A DNA stretch of 64,000 nucleotides, from the NCBI RefSeq assembly GCF_902726655.1, contig NZ_CACVAN010000001.1, forward strand, positions 186,001 to 250,000. The letters run 5' to 3'. The stretch's first letter is position 1. Each line of letters starts with the position of its first letter. A program made the position numbers and the translations under genes. Shown here piece after piece: positions 8,278 through 17,500 of the stretch. The DNA is from Virgibacillus ihumii. Lineage in GTDB: Bacteria > Bacillota > Bacilli > Bacillales > Amphibacillaceae. The notes under the pieces were generated by a model, which saw nothing but the letters and a program-made list of their open reading frames with translations, had not been told where the DNA came from and searched no databases.

Positions 8278-10224
8278 ATGCTTGGATGGCGTGAAGCAAT
8301 AATTGGAAAAATACAGTATCAACAAACCAAATTGATTTTGGTCCATGATTACGATTATTTACTAAGTGATGAACATATATTACGTGAACTTGGAAATCGT
8401 GGTTTTGGTATAATTCGGTTTGATGATAGTATGACGTTCCGCTACTTGTATGAGCAACAATACCGTTTGAATTTTTCTTCACCTCAGCTTGTTGTCTATA
8501 CGAATGAGGATATTGTATTTCCTTATGAATTTCAAAAACGAGCATTAGAGGTAGAATTAGATTTACAGTATATTTTTCCAAAGTTTTCTGCACAAGTTGT
8601 TCGACAAATCAATCGGGATGATTTTGATGCCCTGTATGCTGTTCATAATCAGTATACAGGCTCATCTTCAGACCAAGAAACATTGGAATATATCATTAAA
8701 CGTCTATACAAAATCCCATATGATGTGATGGATTCAGAGGTGGATTTATATAAATCTTTGTTATCCATACATTATAATAATATTGATTTACCCGAGGTAG
8801 TACAGGATTTTCTTGTTCATGAATGGCAGCACATACCTGCTTATCACAAAGTTCCCTTGGAAAAAATCGTTGAGTCCCAAACGTTTTTTTATCACTTTAT
8901 GGAACGAAAGTGGGCTGAGTTCGTTAAAGAATTCATACAAGTTCAACAGACACAAATAAAGGATCCTATTGAAGTTTATCAGAGTCATCCGTTATTGGAT
9001 GGAGATGTAAGACGATTGCTGAATGATTTATTTATGGAAGGTTTTCTTTCCAAGGTGAAAGTGTCATCGGAATTTATCCCAAATTGGATGCAATTCGGAA
9101 TTGAAAAGGATGAATATGAAGAAGATGTAGAGATGAAATCGAATCATTTAAGGGAGAAGGTTGATGAATATGTGCAGAATGCTACTCTTTATAAAGATTG
9201 GCAAGAAATTAGTGGTCTGATTGGAGAATTGAAGCTAACTGCTATTTTGAATGACCACCATAAAGTGGATATTGACAACCTGATGGAAACTGTTAATAAA
9301 AAATTTATGAAATGGATGATTACTCAGTTTCATACGTTAACAAGTTTACCACCATACCCGAAACCAAAGCTTGTGCACCATATTCCGTATGTGATTGATA
9401 ATGAGAGAAAGAATAATGAAAAAGTGGCATTATTAGTTCTTGACGGTATGAATTTTTCGCAATGGAAAATGGTACAAAAATACTTAAGAGAATACCAATT
9501 TTTGTTTGAAGAACAGCAAGTATTTGCATGGGTTCCGACATTAACTTCTGTATCAAGACAAGCCATATTTTCTGGAAATATACCATTAACATTTAGTCAA
9601 ACTATTCATACAACTGCTTCAGAAGAAAAACTGTGGAAATCCTTCTGGGAAAATCAAGGTGTATTAAAACAGTATGTGGCTTATCAGAAAAGTCTAGGAA
9701 AAGAGAAATATGATTGGCAAAACATACAGGCTTTATCTAGAAAGTCGACAAAGGTGTATGGAGCAGTAATTGATGTGATTGATCAATTTACCCACCATGC
9801 TGTGTTGGGAGAGAAAAGTATTACCTCTGATCTTAAGTTATGGTTAGAAACAAATTATCTGGTGAATCTGCTTGATGACTTAATCTATTATGGTTATACT
9901 GTCTATCTTACCTCAGACCATGGGAATACGAATGCAACAGGGATTGGTCGTATTTCAGAGGGTGTCCTCGTTGATCAAAAAGGGGAACGTGTACGAGTTT
10001 ATCATGATACTATACTGTATGAAGATGCAGCATCTAAGTTTTCTGGATTAAAATGGCCAAGTGTTGGATTACCAGACGATTATAATGTATTATTTGCAGA
10101 ATATGGTCAAGCCTTTGTTCCAAAAAATCATTCGATCGTTACACATGGTGGTATTAGTATTGAAGAAGTGATTGTACCTTTTGTTAGAGTACAAAAAAAC
10201 AAAGGAAGTGGATTGGGTGAGTAA
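8278..10224 (+). CDS. pglZ: BREX-3-type PglZ alkaline-phosphatase-fold protein
   Basis: A 648-residue protein with the PglZ domain in its second half. Metal-site segments of the alkaline phosphatase fold are visible: LLVLDGMNFSQW near residue 384, TSDHGN near 545 and THGGISIEEVIVPFVRV near 621. The first part (GWREAIIGKIQ, then IIRFDDSMTFRYLYE) matches my recollection of type 3 BREX PglZ. PglZ is a core BREX component of still unclear biochemical role in blocking phage replication. AAGGTG lies five bases before ATG 8278. It follows the remnant of the methyltransferase and overlaps the next gene by eight bases. With the methyltransferase broken and no BrxC in view, this gene may be an orphan or may work with other island parts. 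Confidence 0.87.
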   Translation: MLGWREAIIGKIQYQQTKLILVHDYDYLLSDEHILRELGNRGFGIIRFDDSMTFRYLYEQQYRLNFSSPQLVVYTNEDIVFPYEFQKRALEVELDLQYIFPKFSAQVVRQINRDDFDALYAVHNQYTGSSSDQETLEYIIKRLYKIPYDVMDSEVDLYKSLLSIHYNNIDLPEVVQDFLVHEWQHIPAYHKVPLEKIVESQTFFYHFMERKWAEFVKEFIQVQQTQIKDPIEVYQSHPLLDGDVRRLLNDLFMEGFLSKVKVSSEFIPNWMQFGIEKDEYEEDVEMKSNHLREKVDEYVQNATLYKDWQEISGLIGELKLTAILNDHHKVDIDNLMETVNKKFMKWMITQFHTLTSLPPYPKPKLVHHIPYVIDNERKNNEKVALLVLDGMNFSQWKMVQKYLREYQFLFEEQQVFAWVPTLTSVSRQAIFSGNIPLTFSQTIHTTASEEKLWKSFWENQGVLKQYVAYQKSLGKEKYDWQNIQALSRKSTKVYGAVIDVIDQFTHHAVLGEKSITSDLKLWLETNYLVNLLDDLIYYGYTVYLTSDHGNTNATGIGRISEGVLVDQKGERVRVYHDTILYEDAASKFSGLKWPSVGLPDDYNVLFAEYGQAFVPKNHSIVTHGGISIEEVIVPFVRVQKNKGSGLGE

Positions 10225-10951
10225 ACCAGTCGGATTTGATCAAAAAGTGTTGTTAAAGCATTTAGATTTTACAGCAAATCAAACCAAAAAGAACACACGT
10301 AAACAAATGTATACAATCTTGGACGGCTATTTACGGGACGATATAGCTGGTGCTAAATCTCGAAAGAACGCCATCACGATGTTAATGAAAATTTGGTATT
10401 TAGTTGATAGTGAATTGTTACCGGTTCGTGATCAAATTCTTGACCAGTATAACCAGTTAACAAAAGAGGAACGAACATGTGTTCATTGGGGACTAACCAT
10501 GGTTGCTTATCCGTTTTTTAAGGATGTTGCCAATGAATTTGGTCGCCTATTTCAATTACAAGATGAAATTTCTAGTGCAGCGATTGGGAAACGAATGAAA
10601 GAAGCGTATGGGGATCGCCGTCGTGTAGAAGTTGCAACAAGTGCAGTATTAACGAGTATGAAGTCATGGGAAATGATTCAACCAACTGAAAAACGTTCCT
10701 ATAAAGTAAATGAAAAAATTACTATTACTAATCCGTTCATACATGCATTCATTGCTCAGATTTTATTGAAAATATTGGATAGCAACTCACTCCAAGTTCA
10801 ATTTATTCATCATCATCCATTATTTTTTCCGTTCGATTATAAATTAGATGTTGTAGGGTTACAAGAATATGAAGCATTTTCTTTCCATCGTCAAGGTGTT
10901 AAGGATTTAGTAATTGAAAAAATACAATCTAAAAGCCTTATTCAACCCTGA
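10217..10951 (+). CDS. Unrecognised PglZ-associated protein (BrxA-sized, possible winged helix)
   Basis: A 244-residue soluble protein with no motif I can name. GTG 10217 is chosen because it overlaps the pglZ stop and has AAGGAAGTG seven bases upstream, suggesting translational coupling. Residues in the second half (FGRLFQLQDEISSAAIGKRM, then VATSAVLTSMKSWEMI) look like a helical bundle followed by a helix-turn-helix or winged-helix segment. Its position after PglZ and its size are those of BrxA in type 3 BREX, but I cannot confirm DUF1819 similarity. No membrane segments are seen. The stop codon lies inside a strong hairpin that separates it from the next helicase gene. Confidence 0.6.
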   Translation: MSKPVGFDQKVLLKHLDFTANQTKKNTRKQMYTILDGYLRDDIAGAKSRKNAITMLMKIWYLVDSELLPVRDQILDQYNQLTKEERTCVHWGLTMVAYPFFKDVANEFGRLFQLQDEISSAAIGKRMKEAYGDRRRVEVATSAVLTSMKSWEMIQPTEKRSYKVNEKITITNPFIHAFIAQILLKILDSNSLQVQFIHHHPLFFPFDYKLDVVGLQEYEAFSFHRQGVKDLVIEKIQSKSLIQP

Positions 10952-10964
10952 ATAAGGCTTTTTA
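10931..10964 (+). terminator. Hairpin with T-run inside the BREX-like gene cluster
   Basis: AAAAGCCTTATTCA pairs perfectly over 14 bp with TGAATAAGGCTTTT around a four-base loop, then a short T-run. It overlaps the stop codon of the 244-residue gene and ends just before the ribosome binding site GGAGGT (10969-10974) of the helicase gene, so it may act as a terminator or attenuator between them. Confidence 0.75.
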
Positions 10965-10981
10965 CGATGGAGGTAACAGAT

Positions 10982-13900
10982 ATGTTGGCTAAAGGGGATA
11001 TTGTTTCGAGTACATATTTTCCAGAAGCTGTTGAAATAAAAAAGTGTGAATCAATAGCGGAAGACTTTTACGTGGTTGAAGCGATTGGTCAAGAATCAAG
11101 TAAATTTTATGAAGTGATGGTGGAAAGTAAAAAAATAAATGAATTCCAACAGATAAATAATAAAAAGGAATCCGGTATCCAGGCTGAGGATGTACAGAAA
11201 TATATTCAATACTTATTACTAAAAAATGAAGCAAAATTTTCCCATACAAAAGCATTAGGAAATCAAAATGTAATACCATTACCACACCAAATCGAAGCAG
11301 TATATGGAAGAATGCTTCAAGTGCCACAACCACGATTTTTATTGGCAGATGATCCCGGTGCAGGTAAAACGATCATGGCAGGGATGCTTATGAAAGAGCT
11401 GCAGGCACGTCTAATGGCCAATCGAATTCTGATACTCGTTCCACCGTTGGTACTTAAACAATGGCAAGAAGAATTAGATCAAAAATTCGGTTTGCATTTT
11501 CATATAATAAATCGGAATGTGGTTAAGGAATATGGTGGCAAAAATCCATTTACAGCAAATTCCTTTTGTCTTGCTTCAATGTATTGGGCCATACGTGATG
11601 ATGTCAAAGCATTAATACAAGAATCTGATTTTGACTTAGTTATCATTGATGAAGCACATAAGATGGCTGCATACACACAAGGAACGGCTAAAAAGAAAGT
11701 ATTTCGTACCAAGCTTTATCAGCTAGGTGAATCAATCTTAAGGAAAGCTGAACATTGCTTATTATTAACGGCAACTCCACATAAAGGGGATACGGAAAAT
11801 TTCCGCCATTTGATGAAGTTAATTGATGAAGACGTATTCTCAAGTACGACAATAAATGAAAGTATTCAAGAAAAAGCAAACCCTTTTATTATTCGGCGCC
11901 TAAAAGAAAACCTTAGCAATTTTGATGGTACGCCAATTTTCCCTAAACGTACATCCAAGACCATCCAATTCCAGCTAACAGATGAGGAACTGGAATTATA
12001 CGATGCTGTTACAGAGTACGTACGTCATTACTTTAATCGAGCTATTAACAATGGTAGTCAAAGTACAGCATTTGCGATGATGTTATTACAACGAAGATTA
12101 AGTTCATCGATTGAAGCAATTTATCTTTCTCTGCGCAGAAGATATAAACGTCTGGTTAAATTATATAAACAAACAGAGAAAGAACGAAAAAGATATGTGA
12201 ATAAAGTAAAGAAATTAGATACGGAAAATTATTTAGAAGAGGGTAATGAACAACAAGAAAAATTGGTTGCTCAGTTAGTGCAGTCTACGGATGTTGTTGA
12301 TATGAAGGAATTGAAGAAAGAAATTCTAGCGATTAAGGGACTTATTAAACAAATAGAGCATATTAAATTTTATACAGTTGAGAAAAAGTTTGAAGAATTG
12401 GAAGAAACGCTATTTGGTGAAGAAGGTTTACTACTACAACAAAATGAAAAGATCATTATTTTTACAGAATCAGTAGATACTCTTAATTATTTGGAAGAAC
12501 AATTATTAAAACGAGTACCAAAAGTGGCCAAAATCATCGGTGGATTCCCAATGAATAAGCGTCATCAGCAAGTTGAAATGTTTCGAAACGGGTGTCAGAT
12601 TATGTTGGCTACAGATGCTGGTGGTGAATCAATAAATTTACAATTCTGTAATCAAATGATTAATTATGATATACCATGGAACCCAAATAGGCTTGAACAG
12701 CGAATGGGAAGAATCCACCGAATAGGTCAAAAAAATGAAGTGTTTATCTTTAATTTAGTAGCCAAAAATACACGTGAAGGTAGTGTAATGGTCCGTTTGC
12801 TTGAGAAAATGGAGAAAATGAGAACAGACTTAGGATCTGATTTAGTATATGATTTTATTGGTGAAGTGCTAGAGGATCAATATGATAGTTTGGCTAATTT
12901 AATGCAAGAGGCCATTGTAAATCGTGAAAAACTTGAAGAAGTTATTGCTAATGTGGATAAGACGTTGTCAGATGAGAACGAAAGGTTACTAAACCTAGTT
13001 GAGGAAGAGCGTCTGACAGAAGAAAAGATTGATTTGCCACAGTTAAAACGGCAAACAAATGAATGGTTTGTGGAACGTATCCCAAAACGCTTCTACGCTG
13101 ATTTCACTTCCTTTATGCTTGAAAAGAAACGTGTGCGAATACAAAAATCTAAAGATGAAACAATCATGCGAATTGAACGATTGCCTAAGTTTATTCGTGA
13201 CAATATGCCTGATTCACACGACGAACAAATTCAAAACTATCGTTTTACTAACTCGGTAAAAGCTGAATCAGAAGATGTACCATTAATAACAGATATACAC
13301 CCGTTATTCCACGTTGGACTTCAGTTAATGAAAAAAGAAGTAGAAGGTAGAGCCTGGCAGCATTATATTATCTCAGCTAACGTACCGGAAAAACTACATG
13401 TGGAAATTTATGAAATTACAATTACGGATGGAACAGGTAAGGAGCTAGAAAGACGTCTTGTACATTTGGCCAAACGTGAATATGGAGACATTTTAATATT
13501 AAATCCGAATTGGGTTTTCCTATATGAATTTGCACAAGAAGATTTAAAAGTTGAAAATAACACAGCTAATCAATGTGGCAGTGAAATCATGAAACAGTCG
13601 ATATCAGTCAGGCATGCGGTATTATCGAACAGGGAAAAGCAGTTAAATAAAATGCACACATTTCTAGAAAAATCATTTAATCAGCAATATAGGGATACAC
13701 TAGATAAGCTTGAGACTTACCAACAAGAAAATACTGACAATAAAAACAGTGCTCTAATAAATCAGATGAACGCTAAATTGATTGATTTAGATCAAAAGAA
13801 AGAAGAACGTTTAAATTTAATTAACCGTCAAAAAAACGTATCAATGAAGCCCCCAAAGAAAGTGATCTCATTAGAAGTGGATCCCATAGGATATAGTCAA

Positions 13901-14164
13901 CGGGTGCTTGCTTCAGATTATTATGAAACGATCGTTCGATATGAAAAAGCAAATGGCCGGTTAAATGTAAAACAATATGACAATTTAGGATTGATAGACT
14001 TTTCTAGTGAAAGGTTTAATGGGGAAGAAAGGTATATATTACTTACCTCTGATTCTGATTTTATGTTGAGTGAACGGGAATTGGAAGACTTACACGATGT
14101 GTTGGATATGTTGTTCGTTTATGTTGTTAAGAATGGTTTGGTTGAAGAAGAAATTAAAATATAA
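10982..14164 (+). CDS. SNF2-family DEAH helicase/ATPase of a BREX- or DISARM-type defence locus
   Basis: A 1,060-residue Swi2/Snf2-type ATPase. Walker A is ADDPGAGKTIMAG near residue 123, Walker B VIIDEAHKMAAY near 221, motif III LTATPHKGD near 260 and motif VI QRMGRIHRIGQKNEVFIFN near 571. A coiled-coil-rich insertion (about 390-490) and a long unassigned C-terminal half follow. Relatives occur as BrxHII-type helicases and as DrmD in DISARM; I cannot separate these by eye. GGAGGT lies seven bases before ATG 10982, so the in-frame ATG at 10967 is not used. It follows the PglZ pair after a hairpin. The reading frame is intact, in contrast to the wrecked genes at the left end of the island. Confidence 0.85.
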   Translation: MLAKGDIVSSTYFPEAVEIKKCESIAEDFYVVEAIGQESSKFYEVMVESKKINEFQQINNKKESGIQAEDVQKYIQYLLLKNEAKFSHTKALGNQNVIPLPHQIEAVYGRMLQVPQPRFLLADDPGAGKTIMAGMLMKELQARLMANRILILVPPLVLKQWQEELDQKFGLHFHIINRNVVKEYGGKNPFTANSFCLASMYWAIRDDVKALIQESDFDLVIIDEAHKMAAYTQGTAKKKVFRTKLYQLGESILRKAEHCLLLTATPHKGDTENFRHLMKLIDEDVFSSTTINESIQEKANPFIIRRLKENLSNFDGTPIFPKRTSKTIQFQLTDEELELYDAVTEYVRHYFNRAINNGSQSTAFAMMLLQRRLSSSIEAIYLSLRRRYKRLVKLYKQTEKERKRYVNKVKKLDTENYLEEGNEQQEKLVAQLVQSTDVVDMKELKKEILAIKGLIKQIEHIKFYTVEKKFEELEETLFGEEGLLLQQNEKIIIFTESVDTLNYLEEQLLKRVPKVAKIIGGFPMNKRHQQVEMFRNGCQIMLATDAGGESINLQFCNQMINYDIPWNPNRLEQRMGRIHRIGQKNEVFIFNLVAKNTREGSVMVRLLEKMEKMRTDLGSDLVYDFIGEVLEDQYDSLANLMQEAIVNREKLEEVIANVDKTLSDENERLLNLVEEERLTEEKIDLPQLKRQTNEWFVERIPKRFYADFTSFMLEKKRVRIQKSKDETIMRIERLPKFIRDNMPDSHDEQIQNYRFTNSVKAESEDVPLITDIHPLFHVGLQLMKKEVEGRAWQHYIISANVPEKLHVEIYEITITDGTGKELERRLVHLAKREYGDILILNPNWVFLYEFAQEDLKVENNTANQCGSEIMKQSISVRHAVLSNREKQLNKMHTFLEKSFNQQYRDTLDKLETYQQENTDNKNSALINQMNAKLIDLDQKKEERLNLINRQKNVSMKPPKKVISLEVDPIGYSQRVLASDYYETIVRYEKANGRLNVKQYDNLGLIDFSSERFNGEERYILLTSDSDFMLSERELEDLHDVLDMLFVYVVKNGLVEEEIKI

Positions 14165-14219
14165 GTAAATACGGAGGTAGTTGGAGGGGGATGGCTACAT
14201 AAAATGTAGAGGAATTTGT

Positions 14220-14339
14220 ATGGATAAAGGGCAAATTGAAACGTTATTTGACTTAAATTTACGTGATTATCCAACCGGGTTATTACTAGTTTTTAATAAA
14301 AATACACCTCAACAATTTTTTGCACATGTTTTTTTATAA
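14220..14339 (+). CDS. Possible 39-residue small protein or gene remnant
   Basis: ATG 14220 with AGAGGAA upstream opens a short frame (MDKGQIETLFDLNLRDYPTG, then a hydrophobic LLLVF, ending QQFFAHVFL). Its last codons lie in a 43-bp sequence repeated at 19108, where the same frame again reads QFFAHVF before a stop. This suggests both are leftovers of a duplicated gene end rather than an active gene. No family recognised. Confidence 0.3.
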   Translation: MDKGQIETLFDLNLRDYPTGLLLVFNKNTPQQFFAHVFL

Positions 14340-14354
14340 AATGGTTAGTGTACA
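14312..14354 (+). repeat. 43-bp direct repeat, copy 1 (left of the SF1 helicase gene)
   Basis: Matches 19108-19150 at 37 of 43 positions by hand alignment, identical over the first 21 bases (ACAATTTTTTGCACATGTTTT). The two copies lie in the same orientation on either side of the 1,459-residue helicase gene. Confidence 0.8.
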
Positions 14355-14529
14355 GTATCTGATAATATAAAACATTGAATTATTATACAAACTGAACTAT
14401 AAGATCATTATTTATTGATTTATTAGAAGGGTTGATTTTGCTTATATATCCACTTTGTAATACAATTGTAATTATTGTAACAAAAATTCAATAGAAGGTG
14501 CAAAGATAAGTGTAAATGAGGTGTCAACT

Positions 14530-17500
14530 ATGAGTAAAATACAAGAAGAAAAAGCTGCCCGGTTTTTTAATTATTTATTGGAGCTTAATAACCTGGTAGG
14601 GAAAGTTGACCGGGATTATAAAAAAAATGAAATGACCTGGGCAATAACTGACTTGGAAGAATTAGAAGGATGTAATGTTCTCTCTCAATGTAATGAAGAA
14701 GAGAATTTTTTGGAAATAAAAAAGCCCATTATTACTGAAGAGGAGGAAAGGGCTCCACAACCTCCGGATGAAATAGTAAACTGGATAAAAAGTACATACA
14801 AGCGAGAAGATTTGGAACCTACTTTCTATGTTGAAAAAGCGGAGAAAAACGAATACGGTGAAGAAAAAAATATATTATTTGAGGATGATCAAGTTAGGCG
14901 TAACCTTTATAATAAGTGGAAGTCAGAGTGGCAGGATTGGGCGGATAATCTAAAGCTGAAAAGATATGTATCGAAATTATACAATGAGTTCTTTCAGTTA
15001 GTTTCACGTTTTGAACGAGAAGGGGATACGTTGGAACTCATATTTGGTCGTGGCATTTTGACATGGCAACATTCTGATAAAAAAATTGGAACTATCCGTC
15101 ATCCGCTCGTTACAAGTAAACTGGAACTTGAGCTAATTCCCCAGAAAGGCCTTATCATTGCCAAACAATCAGAGGAGAATGTGAAAGTCGAAAGGGAAAT
15201 GCTCACGAACGTTGATCTTCCAAATAAACAGAAACTGGATGAAATAATGGAAGAACTAAAATCCATGAATATTCTGGATGATATGTCAAACTTATTTCAT
15301 CAATATGCCTCTTTAATTCACCCAGATGGTTCCTTTGTGGAAGATAAAGGAAGCAAACTTTCTGTTAGTAGGAAGCCTTCCATTTTTGATTATCCCATAT
15401 TTTCTCTACGTAGTAAAAAGGTTCGCGTGCTTCGTGAGGATTTAAAACAGATAATTGAAGGGATTGAAACAGGTACCATTGAGTTAACAGAAGCTGTCAC
15501 TTCAATTTTTGAAGAAGAGAGGGATGAAGCGGAATTTACTGCTGAAAAAGATTCCTTTTCAACGTTACCTAAGAATCATCTTTATTTTCCATTGCCAGCC
15601 AACGAGCAGCAAAAAGAAATTGTACGTCGAATAGACCGTAGCTATGGAGTCACTGTCCAGGGTCCGCCCGGCACAGGTAAAACACATACAATTGCTAATT
15701 TAGTCTCTCATTTTCTTTCGCAGGGGAAGAGGATTTTAATTACTTCTCAAAAAGAAAATGCCCTGAAAGTATTAAAGGATAAAATTCCTGATGCAATTCG
15801 TGATTTGTGTGTACCAGTTTTAGGCGGCGGTAGAGAATCCCTGAAAGAAATTGAAAGTTCTATACGTACCCTTGGTGAAAAATTAGGGGAATTGGATACC
15901 GAATCCCTTGTCAAAAGAATTAAACGCAACCTTGAATCGCTTGATGTAAGCAAGCGTGAAGAAGCTAGATTAAAAGGTGAGTTAAAAACATATACCGAAA
16001 AGGAGGGTACTCCATTAATTTATAAAGGAGAAAAACGGTATAAGTATGATATAGCAAAGGAACTGGCGCAAGCTGAAATTGACTACAAATGGATTAAAGA
16101 TGATGTTGCAATGGAAACTGAATTTCCGTTAACTGATGTTCAATGGACTCGTTTATGGGATCTTCGTAATCAGTTGAATAAAAAAGACCTTTTATTAAGA
16201 GATAAGCGCTTGCCAGTATTAGATAAAGAAATTCGGAATGTGAACTCTTTTAAGGAATTGATGCAAGAAGAAAAGGGTTTAAATGAATATGAAGACGAAG
16301 GTAGGCAAATTATTGAATCTTACCAACTTACGAAAGACCATGATGTGGTTCAGTCTATGCGGGATAAAATTAATGATATTTTGTCTTATAAACCTTTTAT
16401 AGATGAGGAATTTTCTACAGCGATAGTAGAAGAACTAAGGGCAGGTGGTATACGGGAAGAGAGATGGAGAAAATTAATTGAAGAACAACAGAAAAATATC
16501 CAGCATCTATTTAGCCTTTATAATGATTTAATTACGCATGATATTTGTTTTCCTGATAAGGATTTAAAAGATGTTCAAATTGATATCCAAACAGTTAAGG
16601 AACATTTTGAAAAAGGCAAAAAGCCAAACTTCATGTTTTTCCTTATGAAAGGAAAGTCAACAAGATATTTATTTAAAAATAACATTTTAAACGGGAAACC
16701 GGTGGAAAATCTTAAAGATTTAGAACCACTTGAAAAGCACATTGAATATCAAAAACAAAAGGAAGAGACATCCCGTATTTTAAATGGAAACATACGTGAA
16801 GCAAACGGGGAGCAACTTGATGTGAAAGCCGCTCGTTTTCCACACGAAGCGGAAAAAATATTAGGTGATATTAGAAAAATTATTGAATACGTCGATGCGA
16901 TCCGTATTTTAGAAAAACAGTTCCCTGCATTTGTTTCAATTAATGTAAATCCTTACGATTTTGATGATTTGAAAAGAGTAAACATAGAATTGGAAGTCGT
17001 TGAAAATTACATTAAATTGGATTCCTGGAAAAACAAACAGGAAAAGGAAATTAACGAATTACGTCATCTTTGTGAAGAACAGAATATGCATTCTATAATG
17101 TATCAATTTATTGAGGCAATGGAACAAAAGAACCAAGAACAGTGGGAAACATTGACAGAACATCTATTCCAGTATGAAGAAGTGAAAAAACTCGTAACAG
17201 AGTTTTATAACTTGCTGGATTTGCTGCAGAAAAAACTACCAGCTACTGCCGTGTCAATTGAATCCTCCGTTGGCAATGAGTGGGGGTATATTGACGAATA
17301 TCAAGAAGCTTTGGAACTGAGAAAGCTGCAAACTTGGTTGGATGAAACCAAGGATGCTAATGTAGCCAGGCTGAAGGATAAACTTGAAGATGAGCATCAG
17401 GAGCAGAGAAAATTAATTTATGATGTTGTCTCCGCTTCAACATGGAAAAGTCAGTTGGAACGTGTCACGCAACGAGAAAAGCGTGCTTTATCATCCTGGA

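Larger units (their letters stand above)
14165..14529. other. Gene-poor spacer between the SNF2 helicase and the SF1 helicase
   Basis: AT-rich spacer of 365 bases. It contains the small frame described at 14220-14339, the first copy of a 43-bp direct repeat (14312-14354), and presumably the promoter of the SF1 helicase gene. TATAAT-like strings are plentiful (for example near 14366-14371), so I do not name a promoter. No terminator with a clear stem was found after the SNF2 gene. Confidence 0.4.

Noticed and set aside
8261-8593. Minus-strand frames opposite pglZ and other defence genes
   Set aside because: They are antisense shadows of well-supported coding frames with no start signals or domains.
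10967-14164. Complete DISARM locus
   Set aside because: A DrmD-like SNF2 helicase is present but no DrmA, DrmB or DISARM methyltransferase; the adjacent PglZ and PglX tail fit BREX type 3 better.
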